The position numbers and the translations under genes were made by a program. Positions 13,362 through 21,202 of a stretch of 21,459 bases of DNA are shown here, piece by piece (the stretch's first letter is position 1; the number at the start of each line of letters is the position of its first letter). Below the pieces are notes generated by a model that had not been told where the DNA came from, did no database searches, and saw only the letters and a program-made list of their open reading frames with translations. Origin of the DNA: CAMCFD01 sp965661355 (GTDB taxonomy: Bacteria > Pseudomonadota > Alphaproteobacteria > Rickettsiales > UBA1997); assembly GCA_965661355.1 (NCBI GenBank), contig CBFIDI010000024.1:1-21459 (forward strand). Reading direction: 5' to 3'.

Positions 13362-13523
13362 ATGAAAAAAATCTTGCTACTAATATTTATAGTTCCATTT
13401 TTTGCATCTTGCTCCAAAGCCAACGACTCGGTCGATGTAAAAAGCCCTTGCGTTTCACTTGAAGGCGGTCCATGTGGGCCTAAGCAATCAATTAATGATT
13501 GGTGGATTAAAAACCAAGTATAA
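13362..13523 (+). CDS. 53-aa lipoprotein with CGP...NDWW tail, possibly VirB7-like
   Basis: This small gene runs from ATG at 13362 to TAA at 13521-13523. The product opens MKKILLLIFIVPFFASC: a Lys-Lys n-region, a hydrophobic core and a good lipobox FASC, so Cys17 should be lipidated after signal peptidase II cleavage. The mature part is only 37 residues, with two more cysteines in SPCVSLEGGPCGPKQSINDW (28-47), a second Trp and a short end. The two cysteines could form a disulfide with each other or with a partner. A strong promoter lies 45 bp upstream, and a second small gene follows after 31 bp. I do not firmly recognise the family. The Cys-Gly-Pro...Asn..Trp spacing faintly resembles the VirB7 lipoprotein of type IV secretion systems, which pairs with VirB9. 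That is a guess. Confidence 0.8.
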   Translation: MKKILLLIFIVPFFASCSKANDSVDVKSPCVSLEGGPCGPKQSINDWWIKNQV

Positions 13524-13554
13524 ATACTGTCAATAACAATTAAAACATTAAATT

Positions 13555-13935
13555 ATGAGTAAACAAAATGAAAGCTTCGCAGAAAGATTTAAGAAAAAAC
13601 CTAACTTTACACAAGAAAAGTTAGTTCCTAAATCAGAAAATTCAATTCAGGATAAAGCTAAGAAGAAAAATGATGTTACTGCTCAGGCTGGTGTTGATCC
13701 GCAAAAAAAGTCTAAGGCCGACCTAATTTACTTAGTAAAAGGTGTCGACGCTGGAAGAAGCGCTTGGTATTATGTAATGGTCGAAAGGCTTAAGCTACAG
13801 CTCTTCTTAAAAGCTTTGAACGACGATATTATACATTTAGAAAATTATGGTGTAATATTATATTCTGCCTACGGAGAAGAGCCGCCTAAAGAAATAACAG
13901 ACAAATTAAAAGGTGAATACGGAATTAAAGATTAA
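13555..13935 (+). CDS. 126-aa basic protein of unknown function
   Basis: I do not recognise a named family. The first ~52 residues are Lys/Gln/Asn-rich and look disordered (RFKKKPNF, KAKKKND). Residues 53-126 look like a compact conserved domain: DLIYLVKGVDAGRSAWYYVM (56-75), KLQLFLKALNDD (80-91), LENYGVILYSAYGEEPP (95-111) and a closing EYGIKD. The alternation of aromatic residues, the two Gly-rich turns and the Tyr-Gly-Glu-Glu-Pro-Pro motif suggest selection on the fold. There is no signal peptide or membrane segment, so it should be cytoplasmic. It starts at ATG 13555, 31 bp after the small lipoprotein gene, probably on the same transcript; no Shine-Dalgarno site is visible. ctpA follows behind its own promoter. 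It is very likely a real gene from its length, composition and spacing. Confidence 0.8.
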   Translation: MSKQNESFAERFKKKPNFTQEKLVPKSENSIQDKAKKKNDVTAQAGVDPQKKSKADLIYLVKGVDAGRSAWYYVMVERLKLQLFLKALNDDIIHLENYGVILYSAYGEEPPKEITDKLKGEYGIKD

Positions 13936-13941
13936 ATAAGG

Positions 13942-13969
13942 TTGACTTGAGATAATATTACATTAAAAT
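13942..13969 (+). promoter_or_regulatory. promoter for ctpA and the SurA-like gene
   Basis: TTGACT (13942-13947), a 16-bp spacer and TAAAAT (13964-13969); each box matches five of six consensus bases. Transcription would start near 13976, about 38 nt before the ctpA ATG. Confidence 0.55.
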
Positions 13970-14013
13970 ATTTGTTTGTGTAATTATTAATATCTATCTA
14001 ACCTATTTATTTG

Positions 14014-15345
14014 ATGAATAAAAGTCTTAAGCTTTTTGTAATTGTTACCAGCGCGACAGCTATTGGTTTTTTTGCTTCATTTTCTTTGTCGCAAATTCAA
14101 CTTAATAAACTTGCCCTCAGTAATGTACTAACAAGTTCTGGCAACGATCAAAAAGATTTTTTTAACGAAATAGTAAAAAAAGTTAAAGAAGACTATGTTG
14201 AAGAAAAATCAAACAAAGAATTATACGAGTCTGCGGCAAACGGCATGTTAAAGTCACTTGATCCGCACTCGTCATACTTATCTAAAGAAGATTTCAAAGA
14301 AATGCAGGTCCAAACAAAGGGTGAGTTTGGCGGTTTAGGAATTGAAATTACGATGGAACATCAATTAGTTAAAATAATTAGCGCCATAGATTCTACACCA
14401 GCTGATAGAGCTGGAATTAAATCAGGTGATTATATTTCAAAAATTGATGGTAAAACAGTTGTTGGCCTTAATATTCAAGATGTTGTAAAAAAACTCAGAG
14501 GCAAGCCTAATACCTCTGTAAATATAACTATAATAAGAAAAAATTCTAAAAAACCAATCGAAAAAACTGTTCAACGAGACATAATAAAAGTTAAAGCGGT
14601 AAAAAGCTCTGTATTTAATGATGTTGGATATATTAAAATAAATACTTTTTCACAGCAAGCTGATATTGGTGTTGAAAGATCGTTGAGAAAAATAAAAAAT
14701 GAAGTTGGTGAAGAAAATCTGCGTGGCATTGTGCTTGACCTTCGAAATAACCCAGGTGGACTTCTTGATCGAGCGGTCAAGGTTAGTGATTTATTTTTAG
14801 ATAAAGATCAAGTTATTGTGTCTATTAGGGGAAGAAAAAAATCAGATGAAATAATTTATAAAGACGATAACGAACAAGAGTTTTTAAAAAATAAACCAAT
14901 TGTTGTTTTGGTGAATGCAGGATCGGCATCGGCCTCGGAAATTGTTGCTGGGGCTCTTCAAGATAACAAAAGAGCGGTGATTATGGGCGAGAAAAGCTTC
15001 GGTAAAGGGTCAGTTCAAACTGTTATTCCGCTTAATAAAAATGACAGCGCTTTAAGGTTAACTACTGCGCTTTACTATACCCCCAGCGGCAAGTCAATAC
15101 AGGCTCGTGGCATTGATCCGGATATTATTGTTGAGGAAGCTAAGATAAAAAAAAGTGACACCATTTCTTTGCGCTCTTCGGAAGCTGAGTTAGAGGGTCA
15201 CATTGAAGCTCAAATTAAAGAAGAAATTAAAAATTCAAAACAAATAAAAGATAGTAATTTTGGGCTTTACGAAGATGATTATCAATTGGCCAGAGCAATT
15301 GATTTAATTAGGGGTTTAAGTGTTTTTGGTAAAATTTCTAAATAA
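14014..15345 (+). CDS. ctpA: carboxy-terminal processing protease CtpA (S41)
   Basis: A 443-residue periplasmic S41 serine protease that trims or degrades proteins from their C-termini. It has an N-terminal signal/anchor segment (about 5-26), the conserved N-terminal helices with SLDPHSSYLSKEDF (81-94), a PDZ domain (about 100-180; GEFGGLGIEI, DRAGIKSGDYI) and the protease core. The core shows GIVLDLRNNPGG (238-249), NAGSASASEIVAGAL (301-315) with likely nucleophile Ser306, and EKSFGKGSVQ with Lys331 and Gln335; the Ser-Lys spacing of 25 equals that of E. coli Prc. The C-terminal TPSGKSIQARGIDPDI is standard. A TTG at 14011 sits just before ATG 14014; ATG is the better start. The SurA-like gene begins 5 bp after the stop, so the two are co-transcribed and both act on envelope proteins. 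Confidence 0.96.
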   Translation: MNKSLKLFVIVTSATAIGFFASFSLSQIQLNKLALSNVLTSSGNDQKDFFNEIVKKVKEDYVEEKSNKELYESAANGMLKSLDPHSSYLSKEDFKEMQVQTKGEFGGLGIEITMEHQLVKIISAIDSTPADRAGIKSGDYISKIDGKTVVGLNIQDVVKKLRGKPNTSVNITIIRKNSKKPIEKTVQRDIIKVKAVKSSVFNDVGYIKINTFSQQADIGVERSLRKIKNEVGEENLRGIVLDLRNNPGGLLDRAVKVSDLFLDKDQVIVSIRGRKKSDEIIYKDDNEQEFLKNKPIVVLVNAGSASASEIVAGALQDNKRAVIMGEKSFGKGSVQTVIPLNKNDSALRLTTALYYTPSGKSIQARGIDPDIIVEEAKIKKSDTISLRSSEAELEGHIEAQIKEEIKNSKQIKDSNFGLYEDDYQLARAIDLIRGLSVFGKISK

Positions 15346-15350
15346 TTTAA

Positions 15351-16316
15351 ATGTTACTAAGTAAAGCTAAAATTAGAGTTATATTGCTTTTTTTAATATT
15401 CTTATTTAGCTTTAATTCAAAAGTGTTATTTGCGACTAATTCAGATTTTATAGTTGCTAGGGTTAATAATTCGGTTATTACTTCTTACGAACTGGAAGAT
15501 AGATATAGATATGTTAAGTTATTTTCTCAGATTAGGGTTGGTAACAATGAGGAAAAGAAAGTTGTTCTAAGTCAAATTCTTGACAAAATGACTGATGAAG
15601 AATTAATTAGGCAAGAAGCTAAAAGGCTAAAAATTGAGGTTCGAAGCAATAAAGTAGAAGGTGTTGTAGAGGCAATTGCTGAAAAAAAAGGCGCAACAGT
15701 AACTGGCTTTAAAAGGTTGTTATCCAAAAATAATATTTCATTTCAAAATTTTGTAAAACAGATTGAGTCAGACTTAATTTGGTCCAGAATAGTTTCTTCT
15801 TCATTAAAATCTAAAATTAAAATTAGTGATTACAAAATTAAAGAATTTTTTGAAATAAGTAATATAAATCCTAAAGTTGCAAATTATAAAATAGCTGAAA
15901 TTTATATAAAAAATAGCAATGAAAATAGTAAAAAATTTATTGATAAACTTCATCAAGATTTAATTAATGGCGCTAATTTTGAAAAATTTGTTTCGCAATT
16001 TTCTCAAAACCCAAAATCTTTAACTGGCGGAGTTATAGGTTGGGTTTCAAAAAATGATATTTCTGAAAAAATATATCAAAAAATAGCTAAAGTTGACAAA
16101 TTACAATATACACAGCCTATAACATTAGGTGACGGGTTTTATATTTTTAAGGTAATCGACAAGAAAATAAGCTCTGAAATTGACGAGAGAGATATTGATA
16201 TGGCGAAAAATAAAATATTTATTAAAGAATTAGAAATTGAAGGAAAGTCTTATTTAATGAACCTTAAAAAAAATTCTTTTATAGAAATTTATCATGATAA
16301 ATTGCAAAAAATTTAA
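15351..16316 (+). CDS. SurA-like periplasmic chaperone / peptidyl-prolyl isomerase
   Basis: A 321-residue exported protein. The signal peptide covers about 1-28 (cleavage near LFA). The SurA N-domain follows, with FIVARVNNSVITSYELEDR (33-51), ILDKMTDEELIRQEAKRLKI (76-95) and FQNFVKQIESDLIWSRIV (131-148). A single parvulin-type domain spans about 176-272: KIAEIYIKN, FEKFVSQFSQNPKSLTGGVI (210-229) and ITLGDGFYIFKVIDKK (257-272). SurA helps outer-membrane proteins fold and has two parvulin domains in E. coli; the single-domain form is common in alphaproteobacteria. Whether the parvulin part is catalytic cannot be judged here. It starts 5 bp after ctpA and shares its promoter. lptD and pdxA, the usual surA neighbours in other proteobacteria, are absent. 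It converges on the AsmA-like gene with an 11-bp gap. Confidence 0.88.
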   Translation: MLLSKAKIRVILLFLIFLFSFNSKVLFATNSDFIVARVNNSVITSYELEDRYRYVKLFSQIRVGNNEEKKVVLSQILDKMTDEELIRQEAKRLKIEVRSNKVEGVVEAIAEKKGATVTGFKRLLSKNNISFQNFVKQIESDLIWSRIVSSSLKSKIKISDYKIKEFFEISNINPKVANYKIAEIYIKNSNENSKKFIDKLHQDLINGANFEKFVSQFSQNPKSLTGGVIGWVSKNDISEKIYQKIAKVDKLQYTQPITLGDGFYIFKVIDKKISSEIDERDIDMAKNKIFIKELEIEGKSYLMNLKKNSFIEIYHDKLQKI

Positions 16317-16336
16317 TATTAATATTATTAAATTTT
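16308..16336. terminator. A/T-only inverted repeat between convergent genes, possible bidirectional terminator
   Basis: AAAATTTAATA (16308-16318) and its exact complement (16326-16336) flank a 7-nt loop. The repeat covers both stop codons (surA-like at 16314-16316 and AsmA-like at 16328-16330). Read in either direction the arm ends in TTTT. The stem has no G-C pair, so it is weak, but its placement suits termination from both sides. Confidence 0.4.
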
Positions 16337-19300
16337 ATCAAACAAACTTCTTATTCCAACTGGAATAAAAGCGCTAATCTTATTAGTTTTAAATGTCGGT
16401 TCTGAATTTGGGTTTTCTTTTTTATATTCAAATTTTATTCCAAAAAGACCACCTCCTTCGCCGCCAGTTATAAATTTGCTTACAACATCTCCAATTAAAG
16501 GTATATTCCCTATTCCAAATAAATTATTAATTATAAAGCCCGGAATTATCATACCTTTAAAATCAAATAAATAGCTTTTAAAGTTATAATTACCCTTTGC
16601 GGTTATTCCTATTTTATAATTATTGGCAATGAGAGATTCTATTTGTAATATTTCATTTTGAATATTGAAATTTACCTCAACTTTATTAAATGTAGTTTTG
16701 TTTTGTGAAAATATTTTATCTTTAACCTTGGAAAATAAATCGTCATTTGCAAGTTTTTTAACGGTATTATTTTCGTATAATGTAAGTGATTTGTCAGATG
16801 TTAATTTACCTTTATATATAACTGAATTATTTTTTGTTAGCTGTTCTAAGTTAATAGTAATTGGGTCGGGTGAAATTTTATTAAATAAGTTTAGTGATTT
16901 TGTTAGGTAAGATATATCTTTAATATTAATAAATATATTGTTGTTTTTTTCATTTATAGAGGCGTTAAAAAGAATGTTATTTTTGTTTTTATAATCAGAT
17001 TTTATATATCCTTTATAGCAAACTTTATTTGAACATAAGATATTAGCTTTGACATTACGAAATAATTTCGAATTTGGCATAAAAACTCTTTTTACCGAAA
17101 AATAAAAGGCAAAATTATTAGAAATTAATGATAATAAAGTTGACGAATTGCCTGTTTTAAATTTTTCTTGCGATTTTTGATTAATATAATCTCTTAAATT
17201 AATTGAAGATCCAGTAATAGAAAGTTTAGGTTCGTTTTTATTATTTTTATTAATATAATCACGATATTTTACTAAATAACTGTTACCAGAATAGCTATTA
17301 TAAAAATTGGCGAAAGTAAATTTTTGTTTATTAGAATTATAGTCAAACCTTCCAACGAATTTTTCTTTTGGATTTTTTTGCTTCTTCAAAGTAATATTGC
17401 GAACGCTAATAATGTCTTTCTTAGATAGATCAATGTTAAATTTTAATATTGATTCATTGTTACGATCTTTTTCTATTGCTAGAATTGGCAGCGATAGCTT
17501 GGCCTGACCGCTATCAATTTCAACTGATATTTTTTCGCTTAAATGTGGTTTTTTTAGTTTTATATCGATATCTCCTTCGCTATATTTTGCATTCTCACCA
17601 ATAGATTTTGCGCTTAAGAAAATATAAGAATTTTTAAGGCTAATATTCTTATATAGCGGAATTTCAACCTTAACATATCCATTTGAATTACCGTTGAAAT
17701 ATTTGTCAGCTTGGTCAATAAAATTTTTAGAAGAATAATTTGCGTGCTTAAATAAATCGGCGCTCGAACCGTTAATATTTCCATATATTTTTAAAGTTGG
17801 TTTTTTAAAGTTGGCAATAGATATTTTTGAATTAGAAATATTGCTATCGAGAAAATTTGCTTTTGATATTATTATTTCCATATTTTTAGGAGAAAAACTG
17901 GCATATCCGTCTATGTTTTTTATTGACGGAAATTTATCAGAATAGTTTAAATGAAGCCCCGTAAAATTTAGCTTAGCATCAAGATTTTTCATTTCATAAA
18001 ATCCATTGTTTTTAACTTGACTAAGTTCTAATTTAGCATTATTTACTTTGCCAGAATTAATATGGTTTTTGACCCATTTTCTAATATTTTGTTTTGGTAA
18101 AAATAAAGGCCAAAAATCTGCGATTTTCTCTGAATCTACATTTTTTAAGAGCAATTTCATGTTATAATTGCTAAAATGTTCGTTAAAAAACCCAGTATGA
18201 TCGTAATCTAACGAAAAATCTATATAATTCAAGCTTTCATCTGGTAAAATCTGTTGTGAATTATTAACAGATGCAAGTTTAGTATTTATTTTATATAAAT
18301 TCAGATTATCATTAGTCAAATTGTAATTTCCTGATAGCGATAAGTTTTTAAAGAAGGTTTTTTTTGTAAATAAGTTAGTTAAATAAAAGTTTCCATAATT
18401 AGAATTAATGTTAAAATTAATATCTTCAACTTTGTCATGAAATAATATTGACGAGGTAAATTCAAATTCGCCTTTTATCTGGGCTAATTCTGAACATTTT
18501 TCACATAAATCTACAAAATATCTAGGCTTAAGTTTTTCAAATGAAATATTGCACTCGGCTGTTTTAATTGATTTTATAATGCAAATATTATCTATTTTTA
18601 TCAATTTATCTTCAATTTTTTGCTTTTGATTGTCAAGCGATAATTCTGCGATAACTTCTTGTGAAATTTCATCGTTAAAGTTTTTTTCTAATATAAACTC
18701 TAATTTATGAATAGTTAAATTTATGTTTTTTTTCTTGTTTTTTACAACTTTTACTTTTGCATTCTCAATTCTAAGGCGATTTAGTTTAATAAAAGTACTT
18801 TGGTTAATTGATTTAATAGACCTGATATAATTTTGCAAATATTTCTCTAATAATTTAATTTTGAAGGATTTTACCCCTTCTTCCTCGTTTGACTTTTTTT
18901 TGGTTAAATTAATTATTATATTTGGATTTGGAATGGTAATGTTAGATGGGCTTGGCTTTAGCATTAATATTTTAAATAACGAAATCTCGAAGTCAATTTC
19001 TGGGATATTTAAGTTTATAATATCGCTTTTGGCGTCTAGTTCTTGTGACTTAAAGTCAGTTAATTTAATATTAATATGTCCATATGGCGAGAAAGATATA
19101 TAGCTATTACCAAAATTTGACCCAGGACCTAATTTTTTTTGTATTTTTTGGTTTATTTTATCTGTTATAAAATTGACAGAAAAAGGCTTGATTGGAACTA
19201 AAACTAAAAAATAAAATAATATTACAGAGATAAAAAAAGCCAGAATAAAATGAGCCTTGTAAAACCAGTTGATTTTTTTTTTGATTATCTCAACACCTTC

Positions 19301-19369
19301 ATCAATAATATTTGCACTATCTTTCAAATGGTGTTTTTTTCTTTTTTTTCTTTTATCAAATTTCATCAT
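16328..19369 (-). CDS. large AsmA/YhdP-like (DUF3971) envelope protein
   Basis: At just over 1000 residues this is a very long protein with a Lys/Arg-rich cytoplasmic N-terminus, one membrane segment (AHFILAFFISVILFYFLVLV, about 40 residues in) and a long periplasmic part of beta-rich repeats. The family is shown by PKQNIRKWVKNHINSGKVNN mid-protein, the DUF3971-type 'Arg-Trp-Val...Gly-x-Val' motif. It is also shown by the last 62 residues, GIGNIPLIGDVVSKFITGG followed by a Gly-Gly-Leu-Phe turn and FIPVGIRSLF, the AsmA C-terminal signature. AsmA-like proteins are thought to be bridges that move phospholipid from inner to outer membrane, which suits a genome with MlaA/MlaC. The ORF opens at 19411, overlapping the RDD gene by 56 bp; ATG at 19367-19369 (or 19364-19366) cuts this to 14 or 11 bp and is preferred. 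Codon use is extremely AT-rich. Confidence 0.85.
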   Translation of the reverse strand: MMKFDKRKKRKKHHLKDSANIIDEGVEIIKKKINWFYKAHFILAFFISVILFYFLVLVPIKPFSVNFITDKINQKIQKKLGPGSNFGNSYISFSPYGHINIKLTDFKSQELDAKSDIINLNIPEIDFEISLFKILMLKPSPSNITIPNPNIIINLTKKKSNEEEGVKSFKIKLLEKYLQNYIRSIKSINQSTFIKLNRLRIENAKVKVVKNKKKNINLTIHKLEFILEKNFNDEISQEVIAELSLDNQKQKIEDKLIKIDNICIIKSIKTAECNISFEKLKPRYFVDLCEKCSELAQIKGEFEFTSSILFHDKVEDINFNINSNYGNFYLTNLFTKKTFFKNLSLSGNYNLTNDNLNLYKINTKLASVNNSQQILPDESLNYIDFSLDYDHTGFFNEHFSNYNMKLLLKNVDSEKIADFWPLFLPKQNIRKWVKNHINSGKVNNAKLELSQVKNNGFYEMKNLDAKLNFTGLHLNYSDKFPSIKNIDGYASFSPKNMEIIISKANFLDSNISNSKISIANFKKPTLKIYGNINGSSADLFKHANYSSKNFIDQADKYFNGNSNGYVKVEIPLYKNISLKNSYIFLSAKSIGENAKYSEGDIDIKLKKPHLSEKISVEIDSGQAKLSLPILAIEKDRNNESILKFNIDLSKKDIISVRNITLKKQKNPKEKFVGRFDYNSNKQKFTFANFYNSYSGNSYLVKYRDYINKNNKNEPKLSITGSSINLRDYINQKSQEKFKTGNSSTLLSLISNNFAFYFSVKRVFMPNSKLFRNVKANILCSNKVCYKGYIKSDYKNKNNILFNASINEKNNNIFINIKDISYLTKSLNLFNKISPDPITINLEQLTKNNSVIYKGKLTSDKSLTLYENNTVKKLANDDLFSKVKDKIFSQNKTTFNKVEVNFNIQNEILQIESLIANNYKIGITAKGNYNFKSYLFDFKGMIIPGFIINNLFGIGNIPLIGDVVSKFITGGEGGGLFGIKFEYKKENPNSEPTFKTNKISAFIPVGIRSLFDKI

Positions 19370-20015
19370 CTGATAATTTTGAAAACGGGTTTTTGGCCTT
19401 TGATCGTCCATTAACGAATAAGGTACTGCAAATAAGATCTTGGGCTGTTGTTTTTTTCTTGGTTAAATATTGTAAATTAAACCACATTACCGCAATAAAA
19501 GAGATCAATAAATTTGTCATATTTCCTGTTATAGCATTTACAAAAGCAACATCATTAACTGACATAAATGAAACTAATTGTAGCAATAATATAATTGGCA
19601 CAAGTGACATAAAATAATGGCACAAAGCTTTTAATATATTTATTTTTTCATATTCTGAATTAACAATCATAACGGACATAATTCTTTTTCCTATTGTTGC
19701 TTTCCAGGAAGATGAGTTTAAAATGGCGTGGTAAAATGCTCCAATAAAAATAACAATGACAAAAAATGCAATTAGGTGATTAAAGTCTTGATGATTTTTG
19801 ATAAAAAATGATAATTGTTGCACATTTTCAACTATTTGTGTGCCATAAAATTCTTTATAGTCTTGAGCGATTTTCTCCATTATTTTATTAAGCCAAATTG
19901 CCGCTAAAATCTGAATAGAAGCTATTCTTAACAATGCAACAATAATTATGTCTATTGCGTTGGCAATACCTCTTCTAAAGGGGTTGGCGTAAATAAGTTC
20001 TTTTTCAGTGCTCAT
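19356..20015 (-). CDS. RDD family membrane protein
   Basis: A 219-residue integral membrane protein with the RDD signature: FRRGIANAIDIIIV (13-26, carrying the Arg and first Asp), SSSWKATIGKRIMSVMIVNS after the second membrane span, and the closing KKKTTAQDLICSTLFVN, where AQDLICST corresponds to the usual His-Asp-Leu...Thr. About four membrane segments are visible (roughly 19-41, 78-100, 127-150, 165-185). The role of RDD proteins is unknown; some are linked to ion or osmotic tolerance. It starts at 20015 with an 11-bp overlap with thiL (ATGAGCACTGA) and overlaps the AsmA-like gene at its end, so the three genes are translationally linked. The extended loop between the first two spans (about 42-77) is longer than in compact RDD proteins. 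Confidence 0.85.
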   Translation of the reverse strand: MSTEKELIYANPFRRGIANAIDIIIVALLRIASIQILAAIWLNKIMEKIAQDYKEFYGTQIVENVQQLSFFIKNHQDFNHLIAFFVIVIFIGAFYHAILNSSSWKATIGKRIMSVMIVNSEYEKINILKALCHYFMSLVPIILLLQLVSFMSVNDVAFVNAITGNMTNLLISFIAVMWFNLQYLTKKKTTAQDLICSTLFVNGRSKAKNPFSKLSDDEI

Positions 20016-21006
20016 AACCTTTCTTATTAATTAAAATTATATTTTCGTATTTATCATAAATTTCCACTTTATTATGGCCAGAACCATCGTTTTTAACCAT
20101 TTTTCCTATTATATTTAAACTTAAATTATGTTTTTTTGCAAGTGTAAAAATATTTTCTTTGTTACTTGCTTTGGCTGTAAAAATTAATTCAAAATCTTCA
20201 CCTCCCGTAATTAGATCTTGCTTGTTAAAAGAGTGAATTTGCATTATTTTTTTAGCATTATTAGAAAAAGGAATTGATTCTAACGAAATTTTAGCTGATA
20301 AATTTGAATTATTGCAAATATGAGATAGATCTGAAATTAGCCCATCAGAAATATCAATCGCACATTTTGCTAAATTATTTCTAGATAAATCATGGGCAAA
20401 CTCTACTTTAGGGCAGGGCAAAAAGTGTTTTTGTAAGAAATAATCGTTAAATTCGCAATTTAATTTTTGGCTTTTTACCTTAAGGCCCAAGAAAGAGTCG
20501 CCAATATTGCCGCTAACATAAATTTCGTCATTTTCTTGAGCATTTTGCCTTAATAATTCTAACCCCTTAGTGGCTTGGCCAATAATTGTAATGCTAATGA
20601 ATATGCCATTTTTTGACCTTGAACAATCTCCGCCAAATAGAGAAATATTGTATTTTTCTTGTATAACCTGCAGCGATTGACAGAAGCTCGAAAAAAAATT
20701 ATTATCCGCTCTGTCATCGTAACCAATTGCCAAAAAATAACCAATTGGCTTGGCGCCAGAAGAAGACAAATCTGATAAATTGGCAAGCAATGATTTGCTA
20801 GCGATGTTAAACGCGCCGTCGTTAAAGTTAAAATGAATATCTTCTAAAGATATATCTTTGCTAATTACTGTATTTTTATTTGGGTTAGAAAAATTTAAAT
20901 AAGCGCAATCATCAGATAAATTTTTACTTGCCAACTCAAAATTTTTATTAGAATAGACTTTGGTCAGAGGTTTAAAAAATTTTTCAATAATTTCAAATTC
21001 TTTCAT
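20005..21006 (-). CDS. thiL: thiamine-monophosphate kinase
   Basis: A 333-residue ThiL of the PurM/ThiL ATP-grasp-like fold, phosphorylating thiamine monophosphate to the active cofactor thiamine diphosphate. Motifs are SDDCAY (31-36), SKDISLEDIHF (49-59), ASKSLLANLSDLSSSGAKP (69-87), LFGGDCSRS (123-131), AIDISDGLISDL (216-227) and TGGEDFELIF (267-276); the Asp residues are metal and phosphate ligands. N- and C-termini match the family. ATG at 21004-21006 is the first gene of the thiL-RDD-AsmA run. I see only weak promoter matches upstream in 21007-21203. No thiamine synthesis genes are nearby; ThiL alone can act on salvaged or locally made thiamine phosphate. Identification is secure. Confidence 0.95.
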   Translation of the reverse strand: MKEFEIIEKFFKPLTKVYSNKNFELASKNLSDDCAYLNFSNPNKNTVISKDISLEDIHFNFNDGAFNIASKSLLANLSDLSSSGAKPIGYFLAIGYDDRADNNFFSSFCQSLQVIQEKYNISLFGGDCSRSKNGIFISITIIGQATKGLELLRQNAQENDEIYVSGNIGDSFLGLKVKSQKLNCEFNDYFLQKHFLPCPKVEFAHDLSRNNLAKCAIDISDGLISDLSHICNNSNLSAKISLESIPFSNNAKKIMQIHSFNKQDLITGGEDFELIFTAKASNKENIFTLAKKHNLSLNIIGKMVKNDGSGHNKVEIYDKYENIILINKKGYEH

Positions 21007-21112
21007 CTTAAATTTTATCTATTTTTAATCAATTGTAATATTTTCTTCAAAAATCATATAGAAAATTTCGTAGTCTTGCGAATTATTTATCTCAAATCAG
21101 TTAAATATTTTA

Positions 21113-21141
21113 TTGATTTCTTGTCTATATTTAAATATAAT
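21113..21141 (+). promoter_or_regulatory. promoter for kbl
   Basis: TTGATT (21113-21118), a 17-bp spacer and a perfect TATAAT (21136-21141). Transcription would begin near 21148, giving a leader of about 55 nt before the kbl ATG. The spacer is otherwise featureless. Confidence 0.6.
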
Positions 21142-21202
21142 TAATCCCAGTAAATATGTCAAACTAGTATGGCAAATATTAATATACTTAACTTTTCCTT
21201 AA

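Noticed and set aside
13362..13523. LptM (YifL) small lipoprotein
   Set aside because: LptM has Cys-Gly-x-Lys-Gly-Pro-Leu right at the lipidated cysteine; here the Cys-Gly-Pro lies about 20 residues later.
14011..14013. TTG as the ctpA start
   Set aside because: An ATG follows immediately in frame and is the stronger start.
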